Origin: Fuscibacter oryzae
GTDB lineage: Bacteria > Pseudomonadota > Alphaproteobacteria > Rhodobacterales > Rhodobacteraceae
Length of the DNA stretch: 64,000 bases
NCBI RefSeq assembly: GCF_016765795.1
Contig: NZ_JAESVP010000008.1
Location: 62,001-126,000, forward strand
Direction: 5' to 3'
Notes under the pieces: model-generated
Seen by the model: only the letters and a program-made list of their open reading frames with translations
Told to the model about the DNA's origin: nothing
The model's database searches: none
Part shown: positions 17,685-26,847 of the stretch, in pieces
Numbering within the stretch: position 1 is the stretch's first letter
How the letters are laid out: each line of letters begins with the position of its first letter
Made by a program: the position numbers and the translations under genes

Positions 17685-18817
17685 TTGCGGGCTCCTTGGG
17701 CAAGTTTGCGTTCCAGCCGTCGGGCCTGAAACGTGATGACGCTTCCGACTGCAAAATAGACGAGGAACAGGAAGACGTAGATTTCGTAGGTGCGCCCGCT
17801 GTTTTCCGGGTTGGCAAGGATCATCTGGCCCGCACGCAGGAAGTCGGTCAGGCCGATGATGAAGACCAGGGGCGCGTAGTTGAAGATATCAAGGATGTTG
17901 CCAACCAACCCCGGCACGGCCACGCGAAGCGCCTGCGGCAGGATGACAATGCGCTTGGTGTCCATGTCCGACAGTCCCAGCGATTCAGCCGCTTCGGTTT
18001 GCCCCTTGGCGACGGATTGCAGACCCGAACGGATGAATTCCGCCGCATAGGCCGAGTAGAACAGCGTGAAGCCGATCAGACCCCGGACCACATCCGGCAG
18101 CGGGAACTGCGGTGCGACCAGCGGGAAAGCGACCCAGATGCAATAGACCACAAGGATCAACGGCACCGAGCGCATGACCTCGATGTATCCCGTGCAAAGC
18201 GCGCGCAGGCTGGCGATCCGGCTTTGCCGCCCAAAGGCCAGAAGCACGCCCAGCGGGATGGTCAGAAGCGCCGCGGTCAGGGTCAGCACGATAGACAGCA
18301 ACAACCCGCCCCAGGTCGAAGGCCCGGCGGGTGACAGAACTAGAAGCACCGTGATCAAGACGCCAAACGCAATGCCTGTCAGGTTTGCGCGCAGGGTTTC
18401 ACTGCGGCTTCCCGCTGCCCAGACGGCGAAAAAGCTGGCGACGACCAGCGCGGTCTGGGCAGAGATTGTGTCGAACCACGCCGCAGCAATCAGCGACAGG
18501 GCAACAAGGGCAAGCGCCGCAAGCAGGGCATTTCGGCCAAAGGGCATGGTGGTGGAACTGGCAAGCCCGGTCAGCCCGGCAATCAGGCATAGCGCGATCC
18601 AGACCAGCCACAGCTTTTCAACCGGGAACAGGCCCGTCATCAGCACTTTGATGCTGGACAGAACCACCGACCAATCCGCCAGCATGATCGCCCAATCCAG
18701 AAATCCCCAAAGCACCCAAGCCAGAAGCGGCAGCACGATCAGGGTCAGCCCCGTATCGAAGGGCTTTGCGAAAAGGTTCACATGCAGCCAGCGCAGGGAT
18801 TTTGCAAAAGTGGTCAT
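17681..18817 (-). CDS. aapM: Amino-acid ABC transporter permease (AapM type)
   Basis: 378 residues with about eight hydrophobic segments; the N-terminal half carries extra membrane helices as in AapM. The HisM-type permease core has the EAA loop [34 protein letters not shown]. It follows AapQ with a 1-base overlap of stop and start. Confidence 0.92.
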   Translation of the reverse strand: MTTFAKSLRWLHVNLFAKPFDTGLTLIVLPLLAWVLWGFLDWAIMLADWSVVLSSIKVLMTGLFPVEKLWLVWIALCLIAGLTGLASSTTMPFGRNALLAALALVALSLIAAAWFDTISAQTALVVASFFAVWAAGSRSETLRANLTGIAFGVLITVLLVLSPAGPSTWGGLLLSIVLTLTAALLTIPLGVLLAFGRQSRIASLRALCTGYIEVMRSVPLILVVYCIWVAFPLVAPQFPLPDVVRGLIGFTLFYSAYAAEFIRSGLQSVAKGQTEAAESLGLSDMDTKRIVILPQALRVAVPGLVGNILDIFNYAPLVFIIGLTDFLRAGQMILANPENSGRTYEIYVFLFLVYFAVGSVITFQARRLERKLAQGARK

Positions 18818-19959
18818 CAGCGCGCTCCCGGGATTTTCATACGGCGGTTGACGAGGTTGACGGCAAGGCTGATCAGCCAGCTAAGACCAAGGTAAATGCC
18901 CATCGCCAGGAGTACGCCTTCCAGACTGCGACCGGTCTGGTTCGACACGGTGCCGTAGACATTGAAAAGATCGGGATAGCCGATGGCAATGCCCAGCGAG
19001 GTGTTCTTGGCCAGGCTGATGTATTGGTTGCCGAAGGACGGCATCACCACCCGGAACACCTGTGGCAGAACGACATCGCCCAGGACATGCCGCCGCGAGA
19101 GGCCGATGGCATCCGCCGCCTCCCATTGTCCGCGGGGCAAGGCCTCGATCGCCCCGCGCACGATCTCACTGATATAGGCGGCGCTGTTGACGGTGATGGC
19201 GATAAGAAGTGCGGCATATTCCGGGCTGACAGCCATTCCGCCCGAGGCCCGGAACCGTCCCGCCTCTGGCAGATCGACCCCCAGCCGCAAGCCAAGAAGA
19301 AAGGCCAGACCAAGGATGACACCCACCGCGACCCCAAGGCCCCGCCTGCGCCCCTCGGCGGCTTTGATGGGCAAGAGGCCAAGCGGTATTAAGGCCATGG
19401 CCGCAATCAGAAGGCCAGTGCCACCTGTTACCGTAGGCTTGGGCAGCCAAAGCCCCTGCTGGCTGATGATTGCGCCCAGAACCTGCGGGGCCTCTTTGAT
19501 GCCGGGCAGTTGCAGCACGACGGCCACATACCAGAAGGTCAACTGGATCAGCAGCGGCGTATTCCGCAGAAACTCGGTCAGACCAAAGGCCAGGGCACGC
19601 ACCAGCCAATTCGTCGACAACCGGCATACACCCATGGCGACGCCCACAATCGTGGACAGCACGATGGCCACAAGTGCCACCTTGACGGTATTGGCTAGGC
19701 CGGCGCCTAATGCCTGCAAATTGGTCATCGACGACGCATAGGCCGTCAACCCATCTGCGGTCAGGGTCACGCCCTCGGATATCTCGAACCCCGCCGGGGC
19801 CTGCAGGAAATCGAAACTGAAATCGACGCCTCGGGCGGCAAAACCCTGCCTTACGCTGTTTCCAAGCAGGGCCAGCAGCGCAAGCGCAATGCCAAGAACG
19901 ACGATCTGAGAAGCGGCCCGCTTCAGGCGGCGCAGATTGTAGGGGGTGAATGCAGACAT
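18817..19959 (-). CDS. aapQ: Amino-acid ABC transporter permease (AapQ type)
   Basis: 380 residues from the chosen ATG at 19959 (MSAFTPYNLRRLKRAA), which has GAGG six bases upstream. The frame extends to 20052 and further, but that stretch contains a strong hairpin with a T-run, typical of the gap between a binding-protein gene and its permeases, so the longer versions are unlikely. Membrane segments start at about residue 20; EAA loop GQWEAADAIGLSRRHVLGDVVLPQ. Pairs with AapM to form the channel. Confidence 0.88.
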   Translation of the reverse strand: MSAFTPYNLRRLKRAASQIVVLGIALALLALLGNSVRQGFAARGVDFSFDFLQAPAGFEISEGVTLTADGLTAYASSMTNLQALGAGLANTVKVALVAIVLSTIVGVAMGVCRLSTNWLVRALAFGLTEFLRNTPLLIQLTFWYVAVVLQLPGIKEAPQVLGAIISQQGLWLPKPTVTGGTGLLIAAMALIPLGLLPIKAAEGRRRGLGVAVGVILGLAFLLGLRLGVDLPEAGRFRASGGMAVSPEYAALLIAITVNSAAYISEIVRGAIEALPRGQWEAADAIGLSRRHVLGDVVLPQVFRVVMPSFGNQYISLAKNTSLGIAIGYPDLFNVYGTVSNQTGRSLEGVLLAMGIYLGLSWLISLAVNLVNRRMKIPGAR

Positions 19960-20011
19960 CTGGCCTCGCAGGGCCGGGGGGACCGTGACATTTGCGGCGG
20001 CACCCGGCGGC

Positions 20012-20044
20012 AATGAAAAGGGCGCGGAAACATCTCCGCGCCCC
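20012..20044 (-). terminator. Attenuator between binding protein and permease genes
   Basis: Perfect 9-bp stem (20035-20043 with 20020-20028, loop of 6), followed on the minus strand by TTTTCATT. Partial termination here would give more binding protein than membrane components, as known for many ABC operons. Confidence 0.8.
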
Positions 20045-20054
20045 AAGGTCATGA

Positions 20055-21071
20055 TCAGTTCCAGAGCGGCGAAATCATCGTGCCGCCTTCGGTCCACAGC
20101 GCGTTCAACGTGCCCTTGCGGTCGATGGCAATGGTCGTGGTCGGGCCGAGGTTGCGATCATACATCTCGCCGTAGTTGCCGACTTGGGCAACGGCCTGCG
20201 CCATGAAGTCCGCCGGGATGCCGAAGTCAGCGCCAAAGGTGCCTTCCACGCCCAGGAACTTCCGGATCGCCGGATCGGCCGAGCCCTTGGTCTCTTCGAC
20301 ATTGGCCGAGGTGATGCCCGATTCCTCTGCCTGGATCAGGCCATAGGTGATCCAGCGCAGCGCATTGCGCCAACGGCTGTCATTGGCCGCGACGAAGCCC
20401 GCGAAGGGCGATTTCTCGATGATCTCCGGAAGAATGGTCAGATCATCGGGTTTGGCGGAATTGCCGCGCCAGGCCGCGAGCGCCGACTTATCAGTGAACA
20501 TCGCGTCGCAGCGGCCGCTGTCCAGCGCACCATAAAGCTTTTCGAGGTTCTCGTAGGTCAGGACTTGGTTCTTCCATCCCTTGGCTGTCAGGATGTTGGC
20601 GATCGCGGCTTCGGTCGATGAGCCCTGCGTCGTGCAGAGATTGGCGCCTTCGAGGTCGTTGATGCTCTTGACGCCCGACGCGGTTTTCACCATTGCGCCG
20701 GTCCCGTCCCAGAACATGATCGGGAGGAAGTCGACCGTGATAGCGGACTCGCGGCCCGGCTTCACAGTCGTGTGGGCAAAGACAACATCAACCTGGCCGG
20801 TTTGCACCGCGGTGAAGCGGCTCTTGTCGGTCACGGTAACGTAGTTGACCTTGTTGGCATCTCCCAGAACGGCAGCCGCGACGGCGCGGCAGAAATCGAC
20901 GTCCAGCCCCTCCATCTTCCCACTCTTGGTGTTCAGATAGCCGAAACCCGGTGCGGTATTGTCGGTCCCGCAGTTCAGCGTGCCGCGCGCCAGTACGTCT
21001 TCAAGCACCTCTGCCGAGGCCGGAACTGCGGCCATAAGCGAGAGGGCAAGCGTCAATGAAATCTTCTTCAT
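20055..21071 (-). CDS. aapJ: Periplasmic amino-acid binding protein (AapJ type)
   Basis: 338 residues with a Sec signal peptide (MKKISLTLALSLMAAVPASA, cleavage after ASA). Family 3 solute-binding protein: RGTLNCGTDNTAPGFGY, GLDVDFCRAVAAAVLGD, and ESAITVDFLPIMFWDG. AapJ proteins bind general L-amino acids. ATG 21071 has GGGG eight bases upstream. First gene of the transporter operon; the substrate here is presumably the one broken down by the neighbouring dsdA/glyA enzymes. Confidence 0.93.
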   Translation of the reverse strand: MKKISLTLALSLMAAVPASAEVLEDVLARGTLNCGTDNTAPGFGYLNTKSGKMEGLDVDFCRAVAAAVLGDANKVNYVTVTDKSRFTAVQTGQVDVVFAHTTVKPGRESAITVDFLPIMFWDGTGAMVKTASGVKSINDLEGANLCTTQGSSTEAAIANILTAKGWKNQVLTYENLEKLYGALDSGRCDAMFTDKSALAAWRGNSAKPDDLTILPEIIEKSPFAGFVAANDSRWRNALRWITYGLIQAEESGITSANVEETKGSADPAIRKFLGVEGTFGADFGIPADFMAQAVAQVGNYGEMYDRNLGPTTTIAIDRKGTLNALWTEGGTMISPLWN

Positions 21072-21317
21072 ACGTGTTTCCCCTGTTGTTGCCGACCCGC
21101 AAGCCACTGGTCAGCACCAGCCTGGCGGGCCGAGTTGCAGCCCCAGCTCAAGGGCATGTATGCAGGCTAGGGGTGAGAAACCGTTCAATCTAGTTAATTG
21201 GAATCACGCTAAGCATTAGCCTTGCTTCACTATTGGCAACGAGGCGGCAAAGGCGTTTGCAACCTTGATCATGGGAGTGCCGGTCACTGTCATCGCGTCT
21301 CTACAGTCCTATTGCCG

Positions 21318-22316
21318 CGCGATCATTGAAGCCACTGGAATTGGGGCGGGGAATAAGGGCATTGGCCTCACCGTCAGATCATCATCGAGTTGCGCCGGTT
21401 GGAGGGGAGTCTCTGCTTGCATCGACCAGCATCTGGGCACAGTGGCTACCCTCGTTCGAAAATCGTCCTCTACCTGCCATCACGCTGACAGACCTGAACC
21501 AAGTGGAGCGGTGGAAGCCGCGAGGCAACAGGGCAGGGGGGATGCGCAGCTTGGCCTGACTGTCTGCCAGAGGTGGTTTCTACGCTGGTGGTGCCTGTCC
21601 TGTCTCTCCTGACGGGCCTTCAGGGTCGCCTTGATCTCCGTGGATTGTCTGTCCCAGCCCGCGTTTGGACGGCCTCTGGTGATGGGCTGATCTGCCCGAA
21701 GGACGTCTTCGCCTCGACCGCTTCGGCGCAACAGCGTCGTCACAACTTTCTTCCCCTGTCGGTGCGGGCACCGTCATTCCTCGCGAAGCAAGAAAGTTCC
21801 TCCTGTGCTGTCCAGCCCCCCGACCCACCCCAGCATTCAAGCGTGCCGGGGACCCCGGGATACGGGGGGTGCGCCAGCGGTCGCCTCCGGGCTGTCGATC
21901 GCCATCGAGGCCGCAAGGACGCGGGCCCGAAACAGCAAAACGGAGAAAGAACATGGCGACCATCGGCACCTTCAAGAAGACCGGCACCGAATACACCGGC
22001 GAAATCTTCACCCTCAGCCTGCAGGCCAAGGGTGTGCGCCTCGTCCCCGACTTGCGGGCCTCGGGCGAGAACGCGCCCAGCCACCGAATCCTGGTCGGCC
22101 GCGCCGAGATCGGCGCCGCTTGGACGAAGAAATCGAACGAGGGCCGCGAATACCTGGGCCTGAAGTTGGACGATCCGAGCTTTGCCGCCCCGATCTACGC
22201 CAACCTCTTCGATGACGAGGACGGCGAGGGCCACTCGCTCATCTGGTCCCGCCCCAACACCCGCCGCGGCGATTGATCGCCAAGGCAAAGGCCCCGGTCA
22301 AAAGACCGGGGCTAAG
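21318..22316 (+). repeat. DUF736 repeat, copy 2
   Basis: Second direct copy, about 10.9 kb from copy 1. It shares the conserved upstream block (for instance the segment from about 21670 to 21750), the DUF736 gene, and the downstream GCCCCGGTC-AAAA-GACCGGGGC hairpin (22291-22312). It has an extra ~35-base insertion near 21825-21860 absent from copy 3. Confidence 0.85.
21953..22276 (+). CDS. DUF736 protein, copy 2
   Basis: 107 residues, intact. DUF736 hallmarks: [55 protein letters not shown] and DEDGEGHSLIWSRP. A small beta-rich protein very common on alphaproteobacterial plasmids, function unknown. GGAG about ten bases upstream of ATG 21953. Nearly identical to copy 3 (32535). Confidence 0.9.
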   Translation: MATIGTFKKTGTEYTGEIFTLSLQAKGVRLVPDLRASGENAPSHRILVGRAEIGAAWTKKSNEGREYLGLKLDDPSFAAPIYANLFDDEDGEGHSLIWSRPNTRRGD

Positions 22317-22404
22317 GCTTCAACCCGAACAAGATTTTCAACATCTGTTGAAAACCCGGCATTCAATGAAAGATCGGAAGTGGCAAAAGCCTATTGGCGA
22401 TGCC

Positions 22405-23730
22405 TTACAAGACCTTTCGGACCTGTTCCGCGCGCTCCATTGAATCCATGATGATCGCATCGATGACGCTGCCCGGTACTTGATCGCCCAGGCTGAGCTT
22501 TGTCCGTTCCAGCGCCGGACCGAGGCCGTCAGCCATGTCTGAAAGAAGCTCCAGCGCACGGTTCCTAGGAAGGCCACAGGCCTTGCCCTCGGCTTCAAAG
22601 TGGCGCGGCACGATTTCGTCAATGCCGTAGTGGCCGTCGATCGACATGGCGAGCCGGTAGCGTTTGCGCTGAAGGCGTCCGGCATGGACGACCGGCGCAA
22701 CACTCAGGATGTCGTAGAGCGGAGCGAGACGGAAGCGGCCGCGGCGCCCCAGTTGCAGGCTGAAATTCTTGGCGTGCCCGTCAGAGGCGCCGATCAGGAA
22801 GTAGAAGATCTGGGCGCGGAAGAAGGTTTCTCGATCCCGGATAGGATCGTCAGATTCTCGCAGGAGTTCCATGATTTGGCTAATGCCGGGCCCACCTGCC
22901 TTTTGGTATTTCCGGGCCGAGGGGAAACCTAACGATTGGCACATGTCTTCCTGTGGCAAGCGCTTCAAGGATTCGTGATCCCAGACTCGGTCGAAGCGTT
23001 CGACCGCGAGTGCGACCTGTCCGGGCAGGACGATTTTCCTGACCGTAGCAACTGGCAACCCGATCTCACCGGCCAGAGTCATGCAGAACAGCTCGTTCTC
23101 GACGCTGTCGCTCATGTCGATTTCGTCCGGGCCGGGCAGGATGCCCATCGGAGTCTTGAAGATGTGGCTTGTTGGCGTAATACCGCGTGGTTTCGCCCAA
23201 TGGTCGCCGATGCGAAGATAGGCGGTCTTTTCCTGTGCCCCGGCGATGGAGATCCGGAAATCCTCGTCATCCCCGAGTGCCAAAGGCGCGGCAGCAAGAT
23301 TCTTCAGATCAGCGACCATTTCCTCTTCGGAAATCTGGCGATAATCCATATCTTGGGCCGCGGGTTCTTCCTCCAAGGGCAAGAATTGCAGCGCCCCCAC
23401 ACAGTCCCGCCCAAGCGCAGACAGAAGGGAGAAGACATCTTTGCCTTCGGCGCCGACTCGCGCCGCGATCTTTTCGCGCAACTCTCCTTCGGCATCGGGC
23501 AGCAGGTTGTCGAAAGCGGCAATCACCGGATCGCCTTTCCAGTCTTCTTGGGTCAGCGGCAGCACACTGGCGACGGGGAAAGCCAAGTCCGAGGCCAGCC
23601 AGGCTGGATCGTAGGAAAAGGCAACGCCGCCATCGGTAGCCCTGATCAGCGTGCCGACCCGTGTCCGTTCATACCAGACTGCCGTCTTGCTACGCCGGAT
23701 GCCAGCCCGCCTGCGTGCCAAGCGCGCCAT
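22405..23730 (-). CDS. hipA: HipA-family Ser/Thr kinase toxin
   Basis: 441 residues. The HipA N-domain (VWYERTRVGTLIRATDGGVAFSYD) precedes the kinase core: SIAGAQEKTAYL, VERFDRVWD, GASDGHAKNFSLQ (catalytic Asp) and LAPLYDILSVAP (metal-binding Asp). E. coli HipA phosphorylates glutamyl-tRNA synthetase and causes persistence. It starts one base after the stop of the HipB gene. The kinase motifs look intact. Confidence 0.9.
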   Translation of the reverse strand: MARLARRRAGIRRSKTAVWYERTRVGTLIRATDGGVAFSYDPAWLASDLAFPVASVLPLTQEDWKGDPVIAAFDNLLPDAEGELREKIAARVGAEGKDVFSLLSALGRDCVGALQFLPLEEEPAAQDMDYRQISEEEMVADLKNLAAAPLALGDDEDFRISIAGAQEKTAYLRIGDHWAKPRGITPTSHIFKTPMGILPGPDEIDMSDSVENELFCMTLAGEIGLPVATVRKIVLPGQVALAVERFDRVWDHESLKRLPQEDMCQSLGFPSARKYQKAGGPGISQIMELLRESDDPIRDRETFFRAQIFYFLIGASDGHAKNFSLQLGRRGRFRLAPLYDILSVAPVVHAGRLQRKRYRLAMSIDGHYGIDEIVPRHFEAEGKACGLPRNRALELLSDMADGLGPALERTKLSLGDQVPGSVIDAIIMDSMERAEQVRKVL

Positions 23731-23731
23731 G

Positions 23732-23980
23732 TCAGTTCGTATCCTGATCAGGCATGCGCCCGGTCACGGTCAACTCAGCACCGAGGGCTTCGAGAAGGCG
23801 CAGATAGACGTCGAGGCTGACCGAAACGACGCCCGTCTCGATATCCGAGATGGTGGATTGGGCAGTACCCGTCGTTTCAGCGAGTTGCTTCTGGGTCATC
23901 CCCTGTGCACGCCTGCGGGCGCGAAGGGCTGCTGCCGCCTGCCGGAGGCTACGTATGGAATGGGTGAGGGGCTTTTCCAT
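23732..23980 (-). CDS. hipB: HipB-like Xre antitoxin
   Basis: 82 residues with an HTH_3/Xre domain: ALRARRRAQGMTQKQLAETTGTAQSTISDIETG. It pairs with HipA, neutralises it and represses the operon. The upstream region (24000-24075) is AT-rich and contains an inverted repeat that could be its operator. Confidence 0.88.
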   Translation of the reverse strand: MEKPLTHSIRSLRQAAAALRARRRAQGMTQKQLAETTGTAQSTISDIETGVVSVSLDVYLRLLEALGAELTVTGRMPDQDTN

Positions 23981-24040
23981 ACCAAACTGATAGTCTGTCG
24001 GCGATATTTCGTCAATATAGCCAAAAGACGATTTTTCTGT

Positions 24041-24073
24041 GATATCCCAGTTAAGCTATAATTGGGAAATATC
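24041..24073 (-). promoter_or_regulatory. Candidate HipB operator
   Basis: Imperfect dyad GATATCCCA ... TGGGAAATATC (centre near 24057), 60-90 bases before the hipB ATG. It resembles the TATCC-N8-GGATA plan of E. coli HipB sites, with a wider spacer. Confidence 0.4.
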
Positions 24074-24152
24074 GTTCAAGGGCGATGCGGAAGTCTCAGC
24101 AGGGCGCAAAAAGAAGTAGAACTCGGCTAAGGCGAGCCGGACAGATCAAGCG

Positions 24153-25196
24153 TCAGCCCGTTGGGATTCCGGGCCTTCCATCGCCGCATTCCGGGCAACG
24201 GCGCTGAAAAACGTCTGAACCGTTCGCACCGTACCGCGCCCCGCAGTGGCGACATTGCAGGATGTAGACGATCTGGTTGTGGTCAGTGCCCGGCTGTCCG
24301 GTGCGGGACAGCACTTCCTGACTATTGCGGTTCACGTAACCTGTTGCCGTGGTTGAGGATCTGCGAGGGCCTTTACTCTTTGGGCGGGAGCGGGGCTTGT
24401 CAGTCGGGGGCCAAGTGGTTCCGAGAATCCAGCCTTCGACCTGAGCTGTCATCGCCACACTTTCCGGCTGGGGCGGCGCAAACGCCTGTTTGATTTCACC
24501 GCTGATATCGGCCTCTTGGAGCCAACGCGCGATTGCATAGGCATCGTGCTGGTCCTGAGTTCTTGCCTCGCTGCCATAGAGGCTGCTCCACAGCCTCGGA
24601 TAGGCCTCGAGGATCACGGAGGCGTCCTGAGCAGGTTCCCAACCATCAAAAGGCCAGAAATCGACTTGCGGGCGAGCCTGTCGAATTTTGCGAAGCCATG
24701 GGATGCCGGCATGGGTTGATTTGGCGACCGTTCCCTGAACGTCGAAATGGAAAACTGACTTTGCCGATCCGGTAGCCTCTTCGGTCAGCCGCCGCCAATG
24801 CCTCTCTCCTTGCCGCGCCGCGCCATTCCCAACTGACCCGTCGCGAACGAAATCGACATAAGTGTGCTTGCCATCTGTCGGCCAGTGCGCACAGAAATCG
24901 TCGAGGAAATTCGACCAATTGGGCTCAAGGCCATGCCGCTCGAAATAACGTATGGGGAATGAAAAGCCGTGATCAATGCCGACTACAGTCGGCACCGATC
25001 CATCCAAGGTGTCGATCAGCCAATCGGCGAGGCTGTGCCTTGTCCAGTATCTCTTGGGGCCGGCGGGCGGCAATACCTCTTCGGCGACGCTGTCGCCCGA
25101 GGTTTGATAGACGCGCAGCCCTTTCAGGCTGGCCTCGGCGGTTTCTGCCCCTGAATAGTCGATGCCGATGGTGCGACGGAATCTGCGATTACCCAT
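24153..25196 (-). CDS. RNase-H-like (DUF429-type) protein with C-terminal zinc ribbon
   Basis: 347 residues from ATG 25196 (MGNRRFRRTIG). The fold is suggested by acidic motifs: TIGIDYSGAE near the start, VVGIDHGFSFP, VILEAYPRLW and HDAYAIARWL, which match the DUF429 pattern of predicted RNase-H-like nucleases. A zinc ribbon follows at the C-terminus, CRHCGARYG ... CPECGDGRP. The start overlaps the end of the DUF6088 gene, so the two form a coupled pair. If DUF6088 acts as an antitoxin, this would be the toxin-position gene. Nuclease activity is a prediction. Confidence 0.6.
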   Translation of the reverse strand: MGNRRFRRTIGIDYSGAETAEASLKGLRVYQTSGDSVAEEVLPPAGPKRYWTRHSLADWLIDTLDGSVPTVVGIDHGFSFPIRYFERHGLEPNWSNFLDDFCAHWPTDGKHTYVDFVRDGSVGNGAARQGERHWRRLTEEATGSAKSVFHFDVQGTVAKSTHAGIPWLRKIRQARPQVDFWPFDGWEPAQDASVILEAYPRLWSSLYGSEARTQDQHDAYAIARWLQEADISGEIKQAFAPPQPESVAMTAQVEGWILGTTWPPTDKPRSRPKSKGPRRSSTTATGYVNRNSQEVLSRTGQPGTDHNQIVYILQCRHCGARYGANGSDVFQRRCPECGDGRPGIPTG

Positions 25197-25857
25197 CATT
25201 GGAAGCTCGCCTGAAACTGTGTGGCGGTTCTTCAATGCGGTCGCCCGTCCCGAGATCGGCAATCGACAGCAAGGTGGCGCGCATCCAGGCAGGCGCTTGG
25301 GCGGCGCTTTTGGCGAGGGTCTTCTTGTCGCTGTCAGTGAGGCTTCGGGCAGCGACCTGCAACACATCTGCAGCCCGCGCCGCACCCACATGGCGTAGCG
25401 CCTGAACCACGGTTCCTGCCGGGCTGCCGGGGGCAATCAGATGCTTCGGTGATGCGTGGCGGAGATCGACCACACGCTTGCCCAGAACCACGCGCCGGGA
25501 TGGGCCGTCGGTCAGCCAAGAGCTCTGGGCCGCGACCTGCGTCGAGAGGCCAAGTGCATTTGCGGCGCGCGCGCCATCGATCTGCAGATGCGATCCGGTT
25601 TCCCGGGCGAGGGCTTGCGCCACATCATCGGGCGCGGGGGTGAGGGCCCCTAGCTTGGGGTGTAACTTGGGGAAGTCGTAGAGCCCGCGTGCAAGCCGCC
25701 GGAGATGGCCTGCCTTGGCCAGGCGTGACAGGGCCTGATCGACGGTCGCACGGGCGGCCATATCGAGGAAGTCGCGCGGCGTGAACACGCTGCCGCGCCC
25801 GCTTGCACGGACGCGCTTCATGACCCGATCGGGAACAGAGGCGGACATCGACATCAT
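25189..25857 (-). CDS. DUF6088 (AbiEi-antitoxin-like) regulator
   Basis: 222 residues. The N-terminal winged-helix region SVFTPRDFLDMAARATVDQALSRLAKAGHLRRLARGLYDFPK is typical of AbiEi/DUF6088 antitoxins; the rest continues the family (LQIDGARAANALGLSTQV, RHASPKHLIAPG). Such proteins autoregulate and usually partner an AbiEii nucleotidyltransferase, which is absent here; the neighbour is an RNase-H-like protein. A perfect 10-bp inverted repeat lies directly upstream of the start. Several ATGs are clustered (25857, 25854, 25848) and I cannot choose firmly. Confidence 0.8.
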   Translation of the reverse strand: MMSMSASVPDRVMKRVRASGRGSVFTPRDFLDMAARATVDQALSRLAKAGHLRRLARGLYDFPKLHPKLGALTPAPDDVAQALARETGSHLQIDGARAANALGLSTQVAAQSSWLTDGPSRRVVLGKRVVDLRHASPKHLIAPGSPAGTVVQALRHVGAARAADVLQVAARSLTDSDKKTLAKSAAQAPAWMRATLLSIADLGTGDRIEEPPHSFRRASNDG

Positions 25858-25858
25858 G

Positions 25859-25888
25859 TGTCAGAAAATCGCTCATGTTTTTCTGACA
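25859..25888 (-). promoter_or_regulatory. Operator palindrome of the DUF6088 pair
   Basis: TGTCAGAAAA (25859-25868) and TTTTCTGACA (25879-25888), a perfect 10-bp inverted repeat with a 10-base spacer, immediately upstream of the start codon. Very likely the autoregulation site. Confidence 0.75.
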
Positions 25889-25957
25889 ATCAAGTGCGGA
25901 GATTTCAAGGTGGGTTTCGCATTGATCGACTGCAGGACTTCGGCAAGGAAGAATATG

Positions 25958-26045
25958 GCGCACCCCGGCAGGGCCGGGACCGGGCTCTGGTCGTCCCGAC
26001 TGGAGCCTGCTGAGCAGTCTCCCCCCATTCGGGCAAAGATCCCTT
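25958..26045 (+). ncRNA. Three-hairpin element, copy A (candidate structured RNA or ssDNA element)
   Basis: Three consecutive hairpins: 25964-25969/25973-25978 (CCCGGC), 25985-25993/25997-26005 (9 bp, loop TCC), and 26007-26010/26014-26017, then CAGTCTCCCCCCATTCGGGC. Copy B is at 48697-48785. Base changes between copies keep the pairing. The strand is not proven. The surrounding gap 25889-26497 holds no other recognisable feature. Confidence 0.45.
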
Positions 26046-26497
26046 GCGCGACGGCCAGTCTGGCCGGCAAGAAGTAGGTCCCGAAGGGTTCGGCACTTTG
26101 ACCTGAAGCCAGGAATTTCCAGGTGGCGGGCAAGCCCGCCCGTATTCATCAGTTGCAGCGTTCCGCTTTTCCTTTCCGGCCCGAACCCCGCCAATCTTCT
26201 GGGACCCGCATAGCGGCACGGCTGGCGAGCAGTGGGCATCCTGTGACGGGGCAGGGCACCTGTCCTGGGTCAAAGCCCCATCCCCCGCTTCCATTCGCTG
26301 TCCTTGGTCTGATCCGTCTCTTTGACACTCAACCCCAGAGGGGTCGGCTACGCGGGCGTGCCGCCCTCGCGAATTCGGCCCCGAATTGGAAGAGCTGGGC
26401 CGAACGCACGAGGGTGATTGCAGATCCGGTCAGACACTTCGGGCGCCTGTCGCGCGGGGGATGGTCCTCCGCCCCCAAGAAGACAGGAGCCAACCCC

Positions 26498-26662
26498 ATG
26501 TCCTACAAGGATGCCACCGCTTTCGCCGCCTCTCTCGCCGCCACGCTGATGGTCTCGATCGTCGTGTTCCAGGCCGGGGACGGCACCCACGCAGCGATGC
26601 CGTCCGATGAATACGATGGCGACGAAGACCTCGTCGCCCTGGAAATCGACCCCTGGCAATGA
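26498..26662 (+). CDS. Small membrane protein
   Basis: 54 residues: MSYKDATAFAASLAATLMVSIVVFQ forms one hydrophobic helix, followed by an acidic tail (SDEYDGDEDLVALEIDPWQ). CAGGAG lies about ten bases before the ATG. It may be an inner-membrane or secreted peptide. No family recognised, though position and composition fit the small accessory genes that follow. Confidence 0.6.
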   Translation: MSYKDATAFAASLAATLMVSIVVFQAGDGTHAAMPSDEYDGDEDLVALEIDPWQ

Positions 26663-26765
26663 GGCGCGAAAGCGCCTCACCCCCCCATCCGGGAGCGCTT
26701 CATCAGCGCGCCCGTCCTGGGAAACGGCACCGAACCGAGGGGTCCGGCAAGGGAGAGATCGAGGA

Positions 26766-26833
26766 GGGAGCGGGCAAGGCGAGCCCGCTGAGACAGAGAG
26801 AGCGGCGGCGGGCTCGCCTGTAACCCGCTCTCC
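26766..26833 (+). promoter_or_regulatory. Long hairpin in the leader of the DUF6878 gene
   Basis: Inner perfect 12-bp stem 26777-26788/26808-26819 and outer 7-bp stem 26768-26774/26824-26830, separated by a small internal loop. It ends about 17 bases before ATG 26848, just ahead of the GGAG ribosome site (26836-26839). Confidence 0.6.
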
Positions 26834-26847
26834 CCGGAGATCCCGAA

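Noticed and set aside
20053-20097. N-terminal extension of AapQ
   Set aside because: Overlaps the AapJ coding end and spans the attenuator hairpin; ATG 19959 has a proper ribosome site.
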